64,000 nt of DNA from Mycobacterium scrofulaceum (GCF_001667885.1 NZ_LZJW01000151.1:36826-100825), one strand, 5' to 3'. Numbered from the stretch's first letter, positions 1 to 8,386 are shown. Numbers and translations are program-made. Notes: generated by a model not told the origin, from the sequence alone.

Positions 1-76
1 TCTTGTCAGCTCCCGCTAGGTCTGCTGTGATACATCAAGGAATCGCGGCAGGTTCCACTGCACCAGGAGGCGGCCC

Positions 77-1279
77 ATGACCGTAACTGAGGTCAACGAC
101 ATTCGGTACGACCCCTACGATGTGGAACTTCTGGCCGATCCCTACCCAGTGTTCCGGCGGCTGCGCGAGGAGTCGCCGCTGTACTACAACGAGCAATACG
201 ATTTCTATGCGCTCAGTCGTTTCCAGGACGTGAGTCGTGCGCTTGTCGACACCGGCACGTTCAGTTCAGCCCGCGGAATGATCCTCGAAGTGATCAAGGC
301 CAACATCGAGATACCGCCCGGCATCATCGTTTTCGAAGACCCACCGATCCATGACATCCACCGCAAATTGCTCGCGCGGATGTTCACCCCCCGCAAGATC
401 GCCGAGCTCGAGGACAAGATTCGCGCGTTTTGCGCACAATGTCTCGACCCTGTCGTCGGCACCGGACGTTTCGATTTCATCGCCGATCTCGGCGCTCAGA
501 TGCCGATGAGAGTCATCGGAATGCTGGTCGGCATCCCCGAAGGCGACCAAGAACGTGTTCGGGAACGCTCGAATGCCTCGTTGCTCACCGAGGCCGGCCA
601 ACCCATGAGCCTGGCCTCGGAGGGCATCAACAACTACGACGAGGTGTTCGCCGCCTACCTCGACTGGCGCGCCGAACACCCCTCCGACGACATCACGACT
701 GAACTCCTCAACGTCGAATTCGACGACGAGACAGGAGTCCGCCGAACCCTGACCCGCGACGAAATCCTGCTCTATATCGGCCTCGTCGCCTCCGCAGGCA
801 ACGAGACCACCACCCGGCTCCTCGGCTGGGCCGGAAAAGTTCTCGCCGACCATCCCGACCAGCGTCGCGAAATCGCCGCCGATCATCGGTTGATTCCACA
901 GACGATCGAGGAACTGCTGCGCTACGAATCCCCGGTACCGCACCTCGCCCGCTACGTCACCCGTGATACCGAGTGGTACGGCCATACGGTGCCCGAAGGC
1001 AGCGTCATGATGCCGCTGATCGCATCAGCTTGCCGCGATCATCGCCAATTCCCGCCTGACGGAGACCGATTCGACATCCATCGCCAGCCGCGTCAGCACC
1101 TGGCATTCAGCGTGGGAGCGCACTTCTGCCTAGGAGCGGCACTCGCCAGGCTGGAGGCACGAATCGCGCTCGAGGAAATCCTCAAGCGCTTCCCCGAATG
1201 GGACATCGACATCCAGAACGCACACCTGTCATCGGCGTCGGCTGTCCGAGGCTGGGAATCGATGCCCGCGTTCATCTAG
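77..1279 (+). CDS. Cytochrome P450
   Basis: A 400-residue bacterial class I P450, a soluble haem monooxygenase needing separate ferredoxin and reductase partners; none is adjacent. Visible landmarks are the I-helix oxygen-activation motif AGNETT (about residues 240-245), the K-helix ExxR as EELLR, and the haem-binding segment FSVGAHFCLG with proximal ligand Cys351. The first Gly of the usual FGxGxHxCxG is Ser here. The start is supported by a strong AGGAGG ribosome site just upstream of the ATG. Substrate is unknown: the gene stands alone beside a small secreted protein, so context gives no clue. Family assignment is firm; the CYP subfamily cannot be set without a database comparison. Confidence 0.95.
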   Translation: MTVTEVNDIRYDPYDVELLADPYPVFRRLREESPLYYNEQYDFYALSRFQDVSRALVDTGTFSSARGMILEVIKANIEIPPGIIVFEDPPIHDIHRKLLARMFTPRKIAELEDKIRAFCAQCLDPVVGTGRFDFIADLGAQMPMRVIGMLVGIPEGDQERVRERSNASLLTEAGQPMSLASEGINNYDEVFAAYLDWRAEHPSDDITTELLNVEFDDETGVRRTLTRDEILLYIGLVASAGNETTTRLLGWAGKVLADHPDQRREIAADHRLIPQTIEELLRYESPVPHLARYVTRDTEWYGHTVPEGSVMMPLIASACRDHRQFPPDGDRFDIHRQPRQHLAFSVGAHFCLGAALARLEARIALEEILKRFPEWDIDIQNAHLSSASAVRGWESMPAFI

Positions 1280-1463
1280 CTCAGACGCATCGGTTCCGGG
1301 GACGGCGATCTCCACGTTGTCGAACCGCAGCAATTGCGTGACAGCACACCGGTGTGGACGTGCGCCTAGAGGTATTGATTCCTCGCATTCGGTTTGTTGG
1401 GATCGGTAGCCAGGTGGGGCTTGTGCACTGGTTGCCACGAATGCGCCAGAGAGGACGGCCATC

Positions 1464-1793
1464 ATGCTGCTTGCCGACGTGACGAAGAGAATCATCGCCG
1501 CCGCACTGCTGGCGGGGGGTGCCGCGCTGACCGGGTGGGGCGTGGGCACCGCGCACGCGGACACGATGGAACCGCACCGCTGGTGCCCCGGCGACCCGAA
1601 GCAGATGCCCTACGTCGTGAACCAGTACATCGACTGGGACTGGAATGTCTGCCACACCTGGTACCCGACCCAGTACGGGATGGGCAATGTCACCATGCAG
1701 GGCCGGCCGACCTCGATCTGGGACGGCGACAACCCGCCGATCGAGGCGATCACCATCAGGCATTGCCCGCCGATCAGCTTCATGTGCCCCTAA
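1464..1793 (+). CDS. Small secreted protein, unknown function
   Basis: 109 residues with a Sec signal peptide: positive N-terminus, hydrophobic core AAALLAGGAALTGW and an AHA-type cleavage site near residue 32. The mature part is short, acidic and rich in Trp, Pro and Tyr, with four Cys that could make two disulfides. Similar small secreted proteins are common in mycobacteria without assigned function. An AGAGGA sequence lies upstream of the ATG; an in-frame GTG at 1479 is an alternative start that would still leave the signal peptide. A good hairpin plus T-run follows the stop codon, so this is probably a single-gene transcript. It resembles the product at 51404 in style, but I cannot claim homology. 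Confidence 0.75.
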   Translation: MLLADVTKRIIAAALLAGGAALTGWGVGTAHADTMEPHRWCPGDPKQMPYVVNQYIDWDWNVCHTWYPTQYGMGNVTMQGRPTSIWDGDNPPIEAITIRHCPPISFMCP

Positions 1794-1802
1794 AAGCCGA
1801 AG

Positions 1803-1829
1803 CGCCCTGGCATCCGGCCGGGGCGTTTT
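1803..1829 (+). terminator. Intrinsic terminator after the 1464 gene
   Basis: A 9-bp GC-rich stem (CGCCCTGGC paired with GCCGGGGCG, one T-G wobble) with a 5-nt loop ATCCG is followed directly by TTTT. It starts 10 bases after the TAA stop at 1791-1793 and ends about 37 bases before the adenylyl cyclase start. This is a classic factor-independent terminator shape, and such sites are relatively rare in mycobacteria. Confidence 0.7.
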
Positions 1830-1865
1830 CGTCGCTGGGCCGCGATGGGCGTCTAATCTCGCGCC

Positions 1866-3392
1866 ATGGATCGCTTCGCGCAGTGGGCGTGGGATCGGTT
1901 TGGCGCACGGTACTCGTGGGTGGTCTGTGGCGTCTCCGTCCTGGTGCCGTCGCCGATATATCTTTTCTTGTCTTGTGCCATGGTGGCTTTCGAGAAATCG
2001 GATCGTTATCTCGAAGCGGTGGCGGCCACCGCCGTCGCGATGTTGGTGTTGGCGTACGGGATTGTGCTGCCCGGCCGGGGCGCATGGCGGCTCGTCGAGC
2101 GGTGGGCAGCGGGTGAGGCGGTGGATCCCGGGGCGGCACTAGAGGCGACCTACACCTGGTCGCGCCGTGCCGTCGCCCGAGGGTTGGCGGTCGTCACCGC
2201 GTGCGGCGCCGTGCTGTCGGGCGTCGTCGCTGTCATTGTCGGCGCGGCCGGACCGCGGCTGGCCGAGTATGCGGTCCTGGGCGCCATTATCGGGGCCGTT
2301 TCACACCTGATCGGCGTGCACAGTGTGCCGGAAGGGCCGATGCGACCGGTGCGGACCGCGATCGGAGGCGACTCCGGCATCGGTGACTCCCTGCCCCGGT
2401 CGCGGCCCAGCTTCGCCGCGTGGTCCAACCTGGCCATCCTCGCGGTCGCGTTCGGTTTCTCGATGGCGGGCGCGATGGTGGCGGGTGAGTTCGATCGGTC
2501 CCGGCAATCACCCCTGCTGTGGATGTGCATCGGCTGCGTGCTGACTGTGGGCTTCGCCGTCCCGATCACCGTCATCAGTGTGTTCTCGCCGTCCCTGCAG
2601 CCAATTCGGGACCTTGCCGAAGGCACCAAACGTGTTGCGGCCGGCGACTACTCGCGACGGCTGCCGGTGTTTCAAGACGACGACCTAGGCGCGCTGGCGG
2701 GGTCGTTCAACCGCATGCAGGCGGGTTTGGCCGAGCGGCAACGACTTCACGCCGCGTTTGCGACCTACGTCGACCCATCCTTGGCGGCGCGATTGCTCGA
2801 GCAGGGCGACGATGTGTTCACCGGGGAGCGCCGCGAGGTGACGGTGATGTTTGTCGACATCCGCGACTTCACCCCCTTCGCCGAGGCGCACACCGCCGAG
2901 GACACGGTCGCGCGCCTCAACGCGTTGTTCGAGATCGTCGTGCCGGCCGTCGTCGATGCCGGGGGGCACGTGAACAAGTTCCTCGGCGACGGCGCGCTGG
3001 CAGTATTCAACGCCCCCAACGACCTTGCCGACCATGCCGACGCGGCCGTCGGCGCGGCGGTCCTGGTTCACCGACTGGTCTCAGAACGGTTGAGCGAGCT
3101 GCGAATCGGCATCGGCGTCAACACCGGTGTGGTGATCGCCGGCACCATCGGCGGGGGAGGCAAGCTGGAGTTCACTCTGATCGGCGACACGGTCAACGTC
3201 GCCGCCCGCGTGGAGCAGCTCACCAAGACGACCGGTGATGCGATCCTGCTCACCGAGCAGACCGTCGACGCCCTGGCTTCGCGACCGCCGGGGCTGACCG
3301 ACCGTGGAGCACACGCCCTGAAGGGCAAGTCGGCCGCCACGCGGGTCTTCGGGTTCGGCACCGCCGACCTTCGTTCGCCTCGCCCCGGCTGA
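1866..3392 (+). CDS. Membrane-bound class IIIb adenylyl cyclase (6 TM-HAMP-cyclase)
   Basis: 508 residues that make cAMP from ATP at the inner face of the membrane. Six hydrophobic segments fill residues 15-250, followed by a HAMP linker (about 250-300) and a C-terminal class III catalytic domain. Catalytic residues are all visible: metal ligands Asp331 (MFVDIRDF) and Asp375 (KFLGDG), substrate Lys371, and transition-state Asn444 and Arg448 (TVNVAAR). The adenine-contact position seven residues before Asn444 is Thr437, the class IIIb signature. Architecture matches the M. tuberculosis Rv1318c/Rv1319c/Rv1320c/Rv3645 group. The domain should act as a homodimer. Nothing adjacent identifies its signal. 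Confidence 0.93.
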   Translation: MDRFAQWAWDRFGARYSWVVCGVSVLVPSPIYLFLSCAMVAFEKSDRYLEAVAATAVAMLVLAYGIVLPGRGAWRLVERWAAGEAVDPGAALEATYTWSRRAVARGLAVVTACGAVLSGVVAVIVGAAGPRLAEYAVLGAIIGAVSHLIGVHSVPEGPMRPVRTAIGGDSGIGDSLPRSRPSFAAWSNLAILAVAFGFSMAGAMVAGEFDRSRQSPLLWMCIGCVLTVGFAVPITVISVFSPSLQPIRDLAEGTKRVAAGDYSRRLPVFQDDDLGALAGSFNRMQAGLAERQRLHAAFATYVDPSLAARLLEQGDDVFTGERREVTVMFVDIRDFTPFAEAHTAEDTVARLNALFEIVVPAVVDAGGHVNKFLGDGALAVFNAPNDLADHADAAVGAAVLVHRLVSERLSELRIGIGVNTGVVIAGTIGGGGKLEFTLIGDTVNVAARVEQLTKTTGDAILLTEQTVDALASRPPGLTDRGAHALKGKSAATRVFGFGTADLRSPRPG

Positions 3393-3397
3393 ATTCA

Positions 3398-3976
3398 TTA
3401 ACTCGGCGGGTTCTGCGTCCTGCCGGGGTTCGGGAACGCCGGGTTGGTGTAGGCCGGTGTCTGCGGCTCCTCGCCGCCATTAGGACTCTCGACTGGCGGC
3501 GGTCCGGCGTCTGGCTCACCCGCCGCAACTGGGTGTGCCCGGTGTTCGGGCGGTGGCGGCTTGGGCACCAGGTAGTTTCTCCACGCGCCCGGTGGGTTCG
3601 GTGCCGGGCCGATCGTGTTATCCGGCCAGCGCCATGAGCAACCACCGGATGCGCCTCCGAAATCGCCTGCCGGAATGGTCAACCCGAAACCCATGAAAGT
3701 TCCACCGATGATGGAGTTGCCGCCCGGGCCACCCATGTTCCACCCACCATATTCGCAGTGCCAGTGGGTGCTGTTCTCCTCGATCGGGAAGTCGCAATAG
3801 TACGTCGTGGCCCCCGCCTCGAAAGTGCTGCCGCCGACACCGGGATAGTCGCACACTCCTGGACCAGGGATGTTGCCGCCCGGCCCGGCCCATGCTGTGG
3901 GGGCATTGAGGGTTGCAAATAGCGTAACCCCTGGTGCCACAAGGACTTTGACCGCTTTAGTCAGGAGGTCTTTCAT
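3398..3976 (-). CDS. Secreted Gly/Pro/Cys-rich protein, unknown function
   Basis: I start at the ATG at 3976 (192 residues), because it opens directly into a signal peptide (MKDLLTKAVKVL, then a hydrophobic stretch and a cut near AWA-GPGG). It has a purine-rich GAGGAAGCG upstream. The longer open frame to 4255 adds a low-complexity, non-mycobacterial-looking extension. The mature protein has a Cys- and Trp-containing globular part with many Gly and aromatic residues (mature residues about 1-100), then a Pro/Glu-rich tail. This fits an exported mycobacterial protein of unknown function. It converges on the cyclase gene with 5 bases between them, so readthrough control may matter. Confidence 0.7.
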   Translation of the reverse strand: MKDLLTKAVKVLVAPGVTLFATLNAPTAWAGPGGNIPGPGVCDYPGVGGSTFEAGATTYYCDFPIEENSTHWHCEYGGWNMGGPGGNSIIGGTFMGFGLTIPAGDFGGASGGCSWRWPDNTIGPAPNPPGAWRNYLVPKPPPPEHRAHPVAAGEPDAGPPPVESPNGGEEPQTPAYTNPAFPNPGRTQNPPS

Positions 3977-4316
3977 TGCGAGCGCTTCCTCGCTTCGACC
4001 GCCGCGCGTCCCTTGCGATACTCGCGAGCCGTGTGAATCGCGGCTGTGTCCGCGGCATAGCGCTGAGTTTGCACCCTCGATGACAATGTGCTCACCACCA
4101 GAATTGAAGCTGCGGCTGGCTGTCAGGCCCCGAATTGCACCGTAGTACTGCTCGGCGTTCCGATATCTCATTTCTGCTGAATTCGAAGCCGCTCGTCCCG
4201 CGGCCGCTCGGCGGGGCGGTTTGCCGCCCCACGTGCGAGGCGCGGCGGTGGGCAAACGTCCCGTGGGACCGCGCCGATTGCTAAGCTGGCCGCATCATGA
4301 CGTGGGGGGCGCGAGC
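3977..4316. other. Intergenic region between divergent genes
   Basis: 340 bases separate the divergent starts of the secreted protein and the Pro-rich membrane protein. An open frame runs through it as an N-terminal extension of the leftward gene, but its composition and the placement of the signal peptide argue against translation. It should hold both promoters. I see no clear inverted repeat, riboswitch-like structure or recognisable -35/-10 pair. Confidence 0.5.
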
Positions 4317-5048
4317 GTGACTTATCCGCAGCAATGGCCACCGCAACCGCCGCAGTACCCCCAGCAATGGCCCTCGCCGTACCCTCCGTATCCGCCGCCG
4401 GCGCCCGCGCCGCGCAAGACCAACGTCGCGCTGATCGTTGTGCTTACGGTCGCGGCGATCGTCATTCTCGTGCCGGCGGCGTTGGTCGGTTTCTTCGTGA
4501 TCCGGGACGTGGCCCGCGACGGTCTCGACGGTCGCGGCGGAATCAAGAAAGCCACCACCCTCTCGGACTTCGATGTGGTGTGCGATCGCGGATCAATCAG
4601 CAACGCCGCCACGTACGGCAAGCCCTACAAGATCGTTGCGTTCGCCCCGTATGACGAGCCGGACCCGATGCGCGAACTGGCATCCATGCACTGGAGACAA
4701 GTCACACTCGATTCCCGTGCCGATTACCGGGCGACTGACGGCGACTTCCAGTCGACGAATGTTGTTGGCTGCCTTACCCGCAAACCCGGAACCGAGGCGA
4801 AGTCACGCACCTGTGACCTCAAGTCGGACGCGGGCGAACACATCGCCGTCGACTTATACGCCGTGCAGTACGACTTGGAACTCCGCGAGGCGAAGACCGG
4901 CAAGCGCATCGCACAACTGGGATCGGTCGACGGTCCGGCAGCCAACTGCCCGTTCTTCGTATGGGTCAAAAAGCGCGACCCGAAGATGTACGCGGAACCT
5001 GATGCCGCGGCGGTCGATGCCAAGCTCGCCGAGTTCGCCCACCGGTAA
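4317..5048 (+). CDS. Pro-rich single-pass membrane protein, unknown function
   Basis: Starting at GTG 4317 gives 243 residues. The upstream extension to 4221 reads through promoter-like sequence and lacks an initiation signal, whereas GTG 4317 has a G-rich run six bases ahead. The N-terminus is a cytoplasmic Tyr/Pro/Gln-rich tract (repeats of PQQWP and PPYP), followed by KTN and one transmembrane helix (about residues 37-60). The extracytoplasmic domain of roughly 180 residues contains several Cys. This organisation, a Pro-rich tail plus one helix plus a small outer domain, is frequent in mycobacterial envelope proteins. No enzymatic motif is visible and I do not assign a function. Confidence 0.75.
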   Translation: MTYPQQWPPQPPQYPQQWPSPYPPYPPPAPAPRKTNVALIVVLTVAAIVILVPAALVGFFVIRDVARDGLDGRGGIKKATTLSDFDVVCDRGSISNAATYGKPYKIVAFAPYDEPDPMRELASMHWRQVTLDSRADYRATDGDFQSTNVVGCLTRKPGTEAKSRTCDLKSDAGEHIAVDLYAVQYDLELREAKTGKRIAQLGSVDGPAANCPFFVWVKKRDPKMYAEPDAAAVDAKLAEFAHR

Positions 5049-5089
5049 AACGGGCCACGCGTTCTGGCTGTACACCGAACCGGTCGGCA

Positions 5090-5497
5090 GTGGATCATGA
5101 TGCGGTGACGCGGCCCGACGACTACCGATCCTTATACGAGTCCTATCTCGCACACTGCAACGAGCATGATTTCGATTCGATGGCCTCGTTCTACACGCCG
5201 ACCATCAAGGTCAACGGTGTCCCGATGGACCCGACCTCGGTTACCGAGCAATTCGCACCGCTGATCTCCGCGTTCCCCGATTGGCACTGGGAGATACGGC
5301 ACTTCGTCGTCGACGCGGAGAACATCGTGGTGCACTTCGAGGTCACCGGCACCCACCGGGGAACGTTCCAAGGGATCGAGGCGACCGGTCGACGGGTGAG
5401 CATTTCGGAGTTCACCCTGTACCGCATCGAGGAGGGCAAGTTCGCGGAGGTGTGGGACCTCGTCGACATGGCCGCGCTGATGAAGCAGATCAGTTGA
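5090..5497 (+). CDS. SnoaL-like (NTF2-fold) protein
   Basis: 135 residues with the pattern of SnoaL-like polyketide cyclase/ester cyclase proteins: N-terminal helix YRSLYESYLAHCNEHDFDSM, a strand-turn reading FYTPTIKVNG, then FPDWHWEIRHFVVD, VVHFEVTGTHRGTF and a closing EFTLYRIEEGKFAEVWDLVD. Proteins of this family form an alpha-plus-beta cone around a small hydrophobic pocket; some are isomerases or cyclases, many are uncharacterised. The likely start is GTG 5090; GTG 5105 is also possible. It follows the membrane protein by 41 bases and may be co-transcribed. The substrate cannot be inferred. Confidence 0.8.
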   Translation: MDHDAVTRPDDYRSLYESYLAHCNEHDFDSMASFYTPTIKVNGVPMDPTSVTEQFAPLISAFPDWHWEIRHFVVDAENIVVHFEVTGTHRGTFQGIEATGRRVSISEFTLYRIEEGKFAEVWDLVDMAALMKQIS

Positions 5498-5533
5498 GGC
5501 GTCGCACCGACAAGCGTTTGCGCCCTTAGTCTT

Positions 5534-5941
5534 TCACGTGTACAGCCCGGCGATGACGATGATCACGCCCGCGACGACCGCCACGGCCAGTGACAGCAGC
5601 AGGAAGCTGACGACTGACTCCTTGGCCGCCGAGGCCTCGTGGTCGGCCGCCGCGATCGGCGCGAGCCTGCGCCCGGCGCCCCACGCCGCCGCGAGCAGGG
5701 TCGCGAGCCAGTTCGCGTAGGCGGCGTACACAATCAGCGCGACGGCCGTTACCCCCCAGGCGTGGGTCAGGTGAAGGTGGGGCCAGAGCAGCCCGATCAG
5801 CACGAGGAACATTCCGTTGAGGACGGCCTCGAGGTGGCTCGACAGCGCCATGCGCGGGTTCTTCAGCGCCGCGACGGCGAACCCGGTGAGCAGGCCGATC
5901 AGGAAGAGAACCAGCCCGAGCGTGAACAGCACCGTCTGCAT
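5534..5941 (-). CDS. HAB-type four-helix membrane protein (hydroxylaminobenzene mutase-like)
   Basis: 135 residues, almost entirely hydrophobic, with four predicted membrane helices (about 5-25, 40-60, 65-85, 110-132). The sequence LFLIGLLTGFAVAALKNPRM, then SSHLEAVLNGMFLVLIGLLW and YANWLATLLAAAWGAG, follows the pattern I know from the HabA/HabB hydroxylaminobenzene mutase family, which rearranges hydroxylaminobenzene to 2-aminophenol. Mycobacterial members are often annotated vaguely and have no proven substrate, so the activity is an inference from resemblance. Start ATG 5941 has a modest AGGGTG ahead. It is the last gene of a leftward series after the SodC-like gene. Confidence 0.6.
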   Translation of the reverse strand: MQTVLFTLGLVLFLIGLLTGFAVAALKNPRMALSSHLEAVLNGMFLVLIGLLWPHLHLTHAWGVTAVALIVYAAYANWLATLLAAAWGAGRRLAPIAAADHEASAAKESVVSFLLLSLAVAVVAGVIIVIAGLYT

Positions 5942-6005
5942 GTCAGCACCCTAGGGGCGCGGGACGGCGCGCGTCTGCCGTTGTCGTCATCCGCGCCGAC
6001 GCGGG

Positions 6006-6737
6006 TCAGCGGGTTCCGGGCGGAAGGCTCGGCGGCGTCGTCACGGTCGTGGTCGGCGTGGACGTGTACGCCGGGCTGCTGGTCACGGTGACGGTGCTCG
6101 TGCTGGTGGACGGGGGCGGCACTTCGGTCGTCGTCGTGATCGTCGTGACGCTGGTCGTCGTCGAGGTCGACGACGTCGTCGTCGCCGACGCCGCGGCAAG
6201 CACACCGCAGGCCACCCGCTTGCCCGAGTCGCCGGTCGAAGCGCCGCTCAGATTGTCCGCGTTCTGGTGGACGATCAGCGCGGTGCCCGAGCTGTTCCTC
6301 AGGTCCGAGGCGGTGAGCAAGCTGGTGGTGGTGACCAGTTTCGCCGAGCCGTCATTGCGGACCTGCAACGCGGTCAGGTCGCCGCTCGCGGGAAAGCCGG
6401 TGTGGTTGGGTGCCTGGTACACGCTTCCGGCGGACTCGAAGTCCCCCTCGCATTTGCCCACCGCGTGGACCATCAGCGCATGGAAACCCGGGCTCAGCAC
6501 CTGGTTGGGTCCGGCCTCCACGGTCACGGTCGCGTATCCATTCGCGAAATCGATGGTGGCGGTGCCGACCTGGCTTCCGTCGGTGCCTTTGAGCTGCGTA
6601 GTCATCCGCTCCGTGCCTGGGGGCGCGCTGGAGGACGTCGATGTGCCGGATTGGCCACCCTGCTGGTTCGCGCATGCTGCCAACGGTGCGATGGTCGCGG
6701 CGAGCGCCACGGCCGCGAAGGATACGCCCTTGTTCAT
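6006..6737 (-). CDS. SodC-like lipoprotein with lost copper ligands
   Basis: 243 residues with a lipoprotein signal ending in the lipobox LAAC (Cys22), a Cu/Zn superoxide dismutase-like domain (about 45-180), and a 60-residue Ser/Thr/Pro tail. The domain is recognisable from ANGYATVTVEAG, SPGFHALMVHAVGKC, APNHTG, ASGDL and TGDSGKRVACG. Compared with mycobacterial SodC, two copper-ligand positions are replaced: the first His of HxH is Met89, and the bridging His is Val106. His91 and His157 remain, as do Arg174 and the disulfide Cys96/Cys177. Dismutase activity is therefore doubtful; a structural or copper-handling role is possible. The tail looks like a wall-spanning or glycosylated region. 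Confidence 0.85.
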   Translation of the reverse strand: MNKGVSFAAVALAATIAPLAACANQQGGQSGTSTSSSAPPGTERMTTQLKGTDGSQVGTATIDFANGYATVTVEAGPNQVLSPGFHALMVHAVGKCEGDFESAGSVYQAPNHTGFPASGDLTALQVRNDGSAKLVTTTSLLTASDLRNSSGTALIVHQNADNLSGASTGDSGKRVACGVLAAASATTTSSTSTTTSVTTITTTTEVPPPSTSTSTVTVTSSPAYTSTPTTTVTTPPSLPPGTR

Positions 6738-6814
6738 GGGCCGGGCCTACCCCGATTGGCCGCAATCGAAACGAGGCCCGGCCGCCGGAGCGGCCAGCCC
6801 GTCGGTGCCGGGAC

Positions 6815-7123
6815 CTAGGCCGAGCGGCGGATGCCGCGCGTGCGGCCGATGTCGCCCTTCAGCAGCAGATCGCGCTCGGATTCCGAGAGGCCGCCCCAAA
6901 CCCCGTACGGCTCACCGACTTCCAGGGCGTGCGAACGGCACTCCTGGATGACCGGGCACTGGCGGCACATCTCTTTCGCACGCTGCTCGCGCTGCATGCG
7001 GGCGCGGCCGCGTTCACCGTCGGGATGGAAGAACATCGACGAGTCAACGCCGCGGCACAAGCCCTGCAGTTGCCAGTTCCAGATGTCGGCGTTGGGTCCA
7101 GGTAGCTGCTCCGGCTGTGGCAT
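6815..7123 (-). CDS. whiB3: WhiB3 redox-sensing iron-sulfur transcription factor
   Basis: 102 residues matching WhiB3 almost throughout. The four cluster ligands are Cys23, Cys53, Cys56 and Cys62, spaced as in M. tuberculosis WhiB3, followed by the GVWGG turn (PYGVWGGLSESERD) and a basic C-terminus (RTRGIRR) that contacts DNA. WhiB3 carries an oxygen- and NO-sensitive 4Fe-4S cluster, binds the primary sigma factor SigA, and regulates lipid synthesis and redox balance. Start ATG 7123 has a GAGGGAG ribosome site. A long leader region lies upstream. Next in M. tuberculosis would be the groEL1 region; here the SodC-like gene follows instead. Confidence 0.97.
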   Translation of the reverse strand: MPQPEQLPGPNADIWNWQLQGLCRGVDSSMFFHPDGERGRARMQREQRAKEMCRQCPVIQECRSHALEVGEPYGVWGGLSESERDLLLKGDIGRTRGIRRSA

Positions 7124-7477
7124 TGGTGTCTCCCTCTCTGCACGGCACGCCCAGTAAGGTCATGTTCGCGAAGCGATTGTGCAACTGAAATGAAGCGGCG
7201 TCACCGATGACTACCCGTCATGGGTAGACGTTAGGGCTGACGGCGAATTTGCGTCAATAGCCACTTAGCCCGGCAAAGTATGTAATGGTTATAAAAGAAT
7301 TAACGCTGCGTTCATACGTCAACCATTGGCGAAACATGCTCCGTGCTACCAGGCACTTGACCGAAACGAGATTCCGCAGTTCACGGGGCGGGGGAGGGTC
7401 GGCCACGATAAGTACAGGGCCTGTTGTGATTAACAGTTCGGTAACGCGAATAGCACAAACTGTTTACTACCATCGCC
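7124..7477. other. whiB3 leader and divergent promoter region
   Basis: 354 bases between the divergent whiB3 and Rv3415c-like starts. It is more AT-rich than its surroundings, notably around 7275-7310. A 66-codon frame at 7285 has no coding features and I do not call it. It presumably carries the long 5' leader of whiB3 and the promoter of the rightward gene. No strong palindrome was found. Confidence 0.6.
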
Positions 7478-8296
7478 GTGATTGAAACTCGTCACACTTT
7501 CGTGATTGGCCGGACGTTAGTGGCCGCCGCGTTCGGTGACCGGCCCGGTACGTGGCCGCTGCCGACGGCGGTCTCCCCGGAAGAATTGTGGCTGCGCGCG
7601 GTCGCCGCCGGCGGACAGGGCCACTACGGCAGCGCCTACCGGGACCTGGCGGAGCTGCGGCGCAGCGCCGCCACCGGGCGGCTGGTCTCCCTGGCCCACA
7701 GCACGCAGGGATCCTTTCTGCGCCAACTCGGTTGGCACGCTCTGGCGCGCGGCTGGGACGGTCGCGCCCTGGCGCTGGCGGGCGAGGAGTCGGAGTCGTG
7801 CGGCGACGCCCTCATCGGGCTGGCGGCCGACGCGCTGGGCGTCGGCCGTTTTCCCGTCGCGGCCACGTTGTTGCGGCGCGCGGATTCCGTGCTGGGCACC
7901 GGGCCGGTTCCCGACCGGCTGCCGGTGCGGCGAGGGTGGGTGGCCGCCGAGCTGGCGATGGCCCAGGGCGACGGCGAAATCGCCGTCCGCCATGCGAACG
8001 AAGCGGTGGACCTCGCGGGCGCCATGACCGTCCCGTCGGTGCGGCACGCGGTGAAGAGCCAAGTCGTGCTGGCGGCCGCCCTCTGCAGCGCCGGGGCGGT
8101 CGAGCGTGCCCGCGCGGTGGCCGACGAGGCGCTGGACGCGACCGGGGCGTTAGGGCTGGTCCCGCTGCGGTGGGCGTTGGCGTGCTTGCTGATTGATCTC
8201 GGAAGCGTCACTTTTCCGACACAACAGCTGCGGGAAATTCGCGATGTCTCCGCAGGCCACGTGCGGCGCGCCGGTGCGACGTGGCGTTCCGCTTGA
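7478..8296 (+). CDS. Conserved helical-repeat protein, Rv3415c-like
   Basis: 272 residues from a GTG start. The sequence is made of Ala/Leu/Arg-rich helix pairs, for example WLRAVAAGGQGHYGSAYRDL, AMAQGDGEIAVRHANEAVDL and AAALCSAGAVERARAVADEAL, spaced roughly like tetratricopeptide repeats, so an alpha-solenoid protein-interaction fold is likely. No enzymatic or membrane motif is present. By position (between whiB3 and sigD) and sequence it corresponds to M. tuberculosis Rv3415c, whose function is unknown. It lies 90 bases upstream of sigD on the same strand, so partial co-transcription is possible. The fold is an inference from pattern only. Confidence 0.85.
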   Translation: MIETRHTFVIGRTLVAAAFGDRPGTWPLPTAVSPEELWLRAVAAGGQGHYGSAYRDLAELRRSAATGRLVSLAHSTQGSFLRQLGWHALARGWDGRALALAGEESESCGDALIGLAADALGVGRFPVAATLLRRADSVLGTGPVPDRLPVRRGWVAAELAMAQGDGEIAVRHANEAVDLAGAMTVPSVRHAVKSQVVLAAALCSAGAVERARAVADEALDATGALGLVPLRWALACLLIDLGSVTFPTQQLREIRDVSAGHVRRAGATWRSA

Positions 8297-8386
8297 AATG
8301 GCCCCGCGCCCGTTATTGTCAGTTCGTTAGTTAGCCCGGTTAGCCCGCGATGTGTCCGGTTCGTAACGTTGGAGATACCGCCGTCG

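Noticed and set aside
3977..4255. N-terminal extension of the leftward secreted protein
   Set aside because: The signal peptide begins at 3976 and a signal peptide must be N-terminal. The extension has no family resemblance.
7285..7485. 66-codon frame upstream of the Rv3415c-like gene
   Set aside because: No ribosome site or coding pattern. It lies in the AT-rich promoter region and overlaps the next start.
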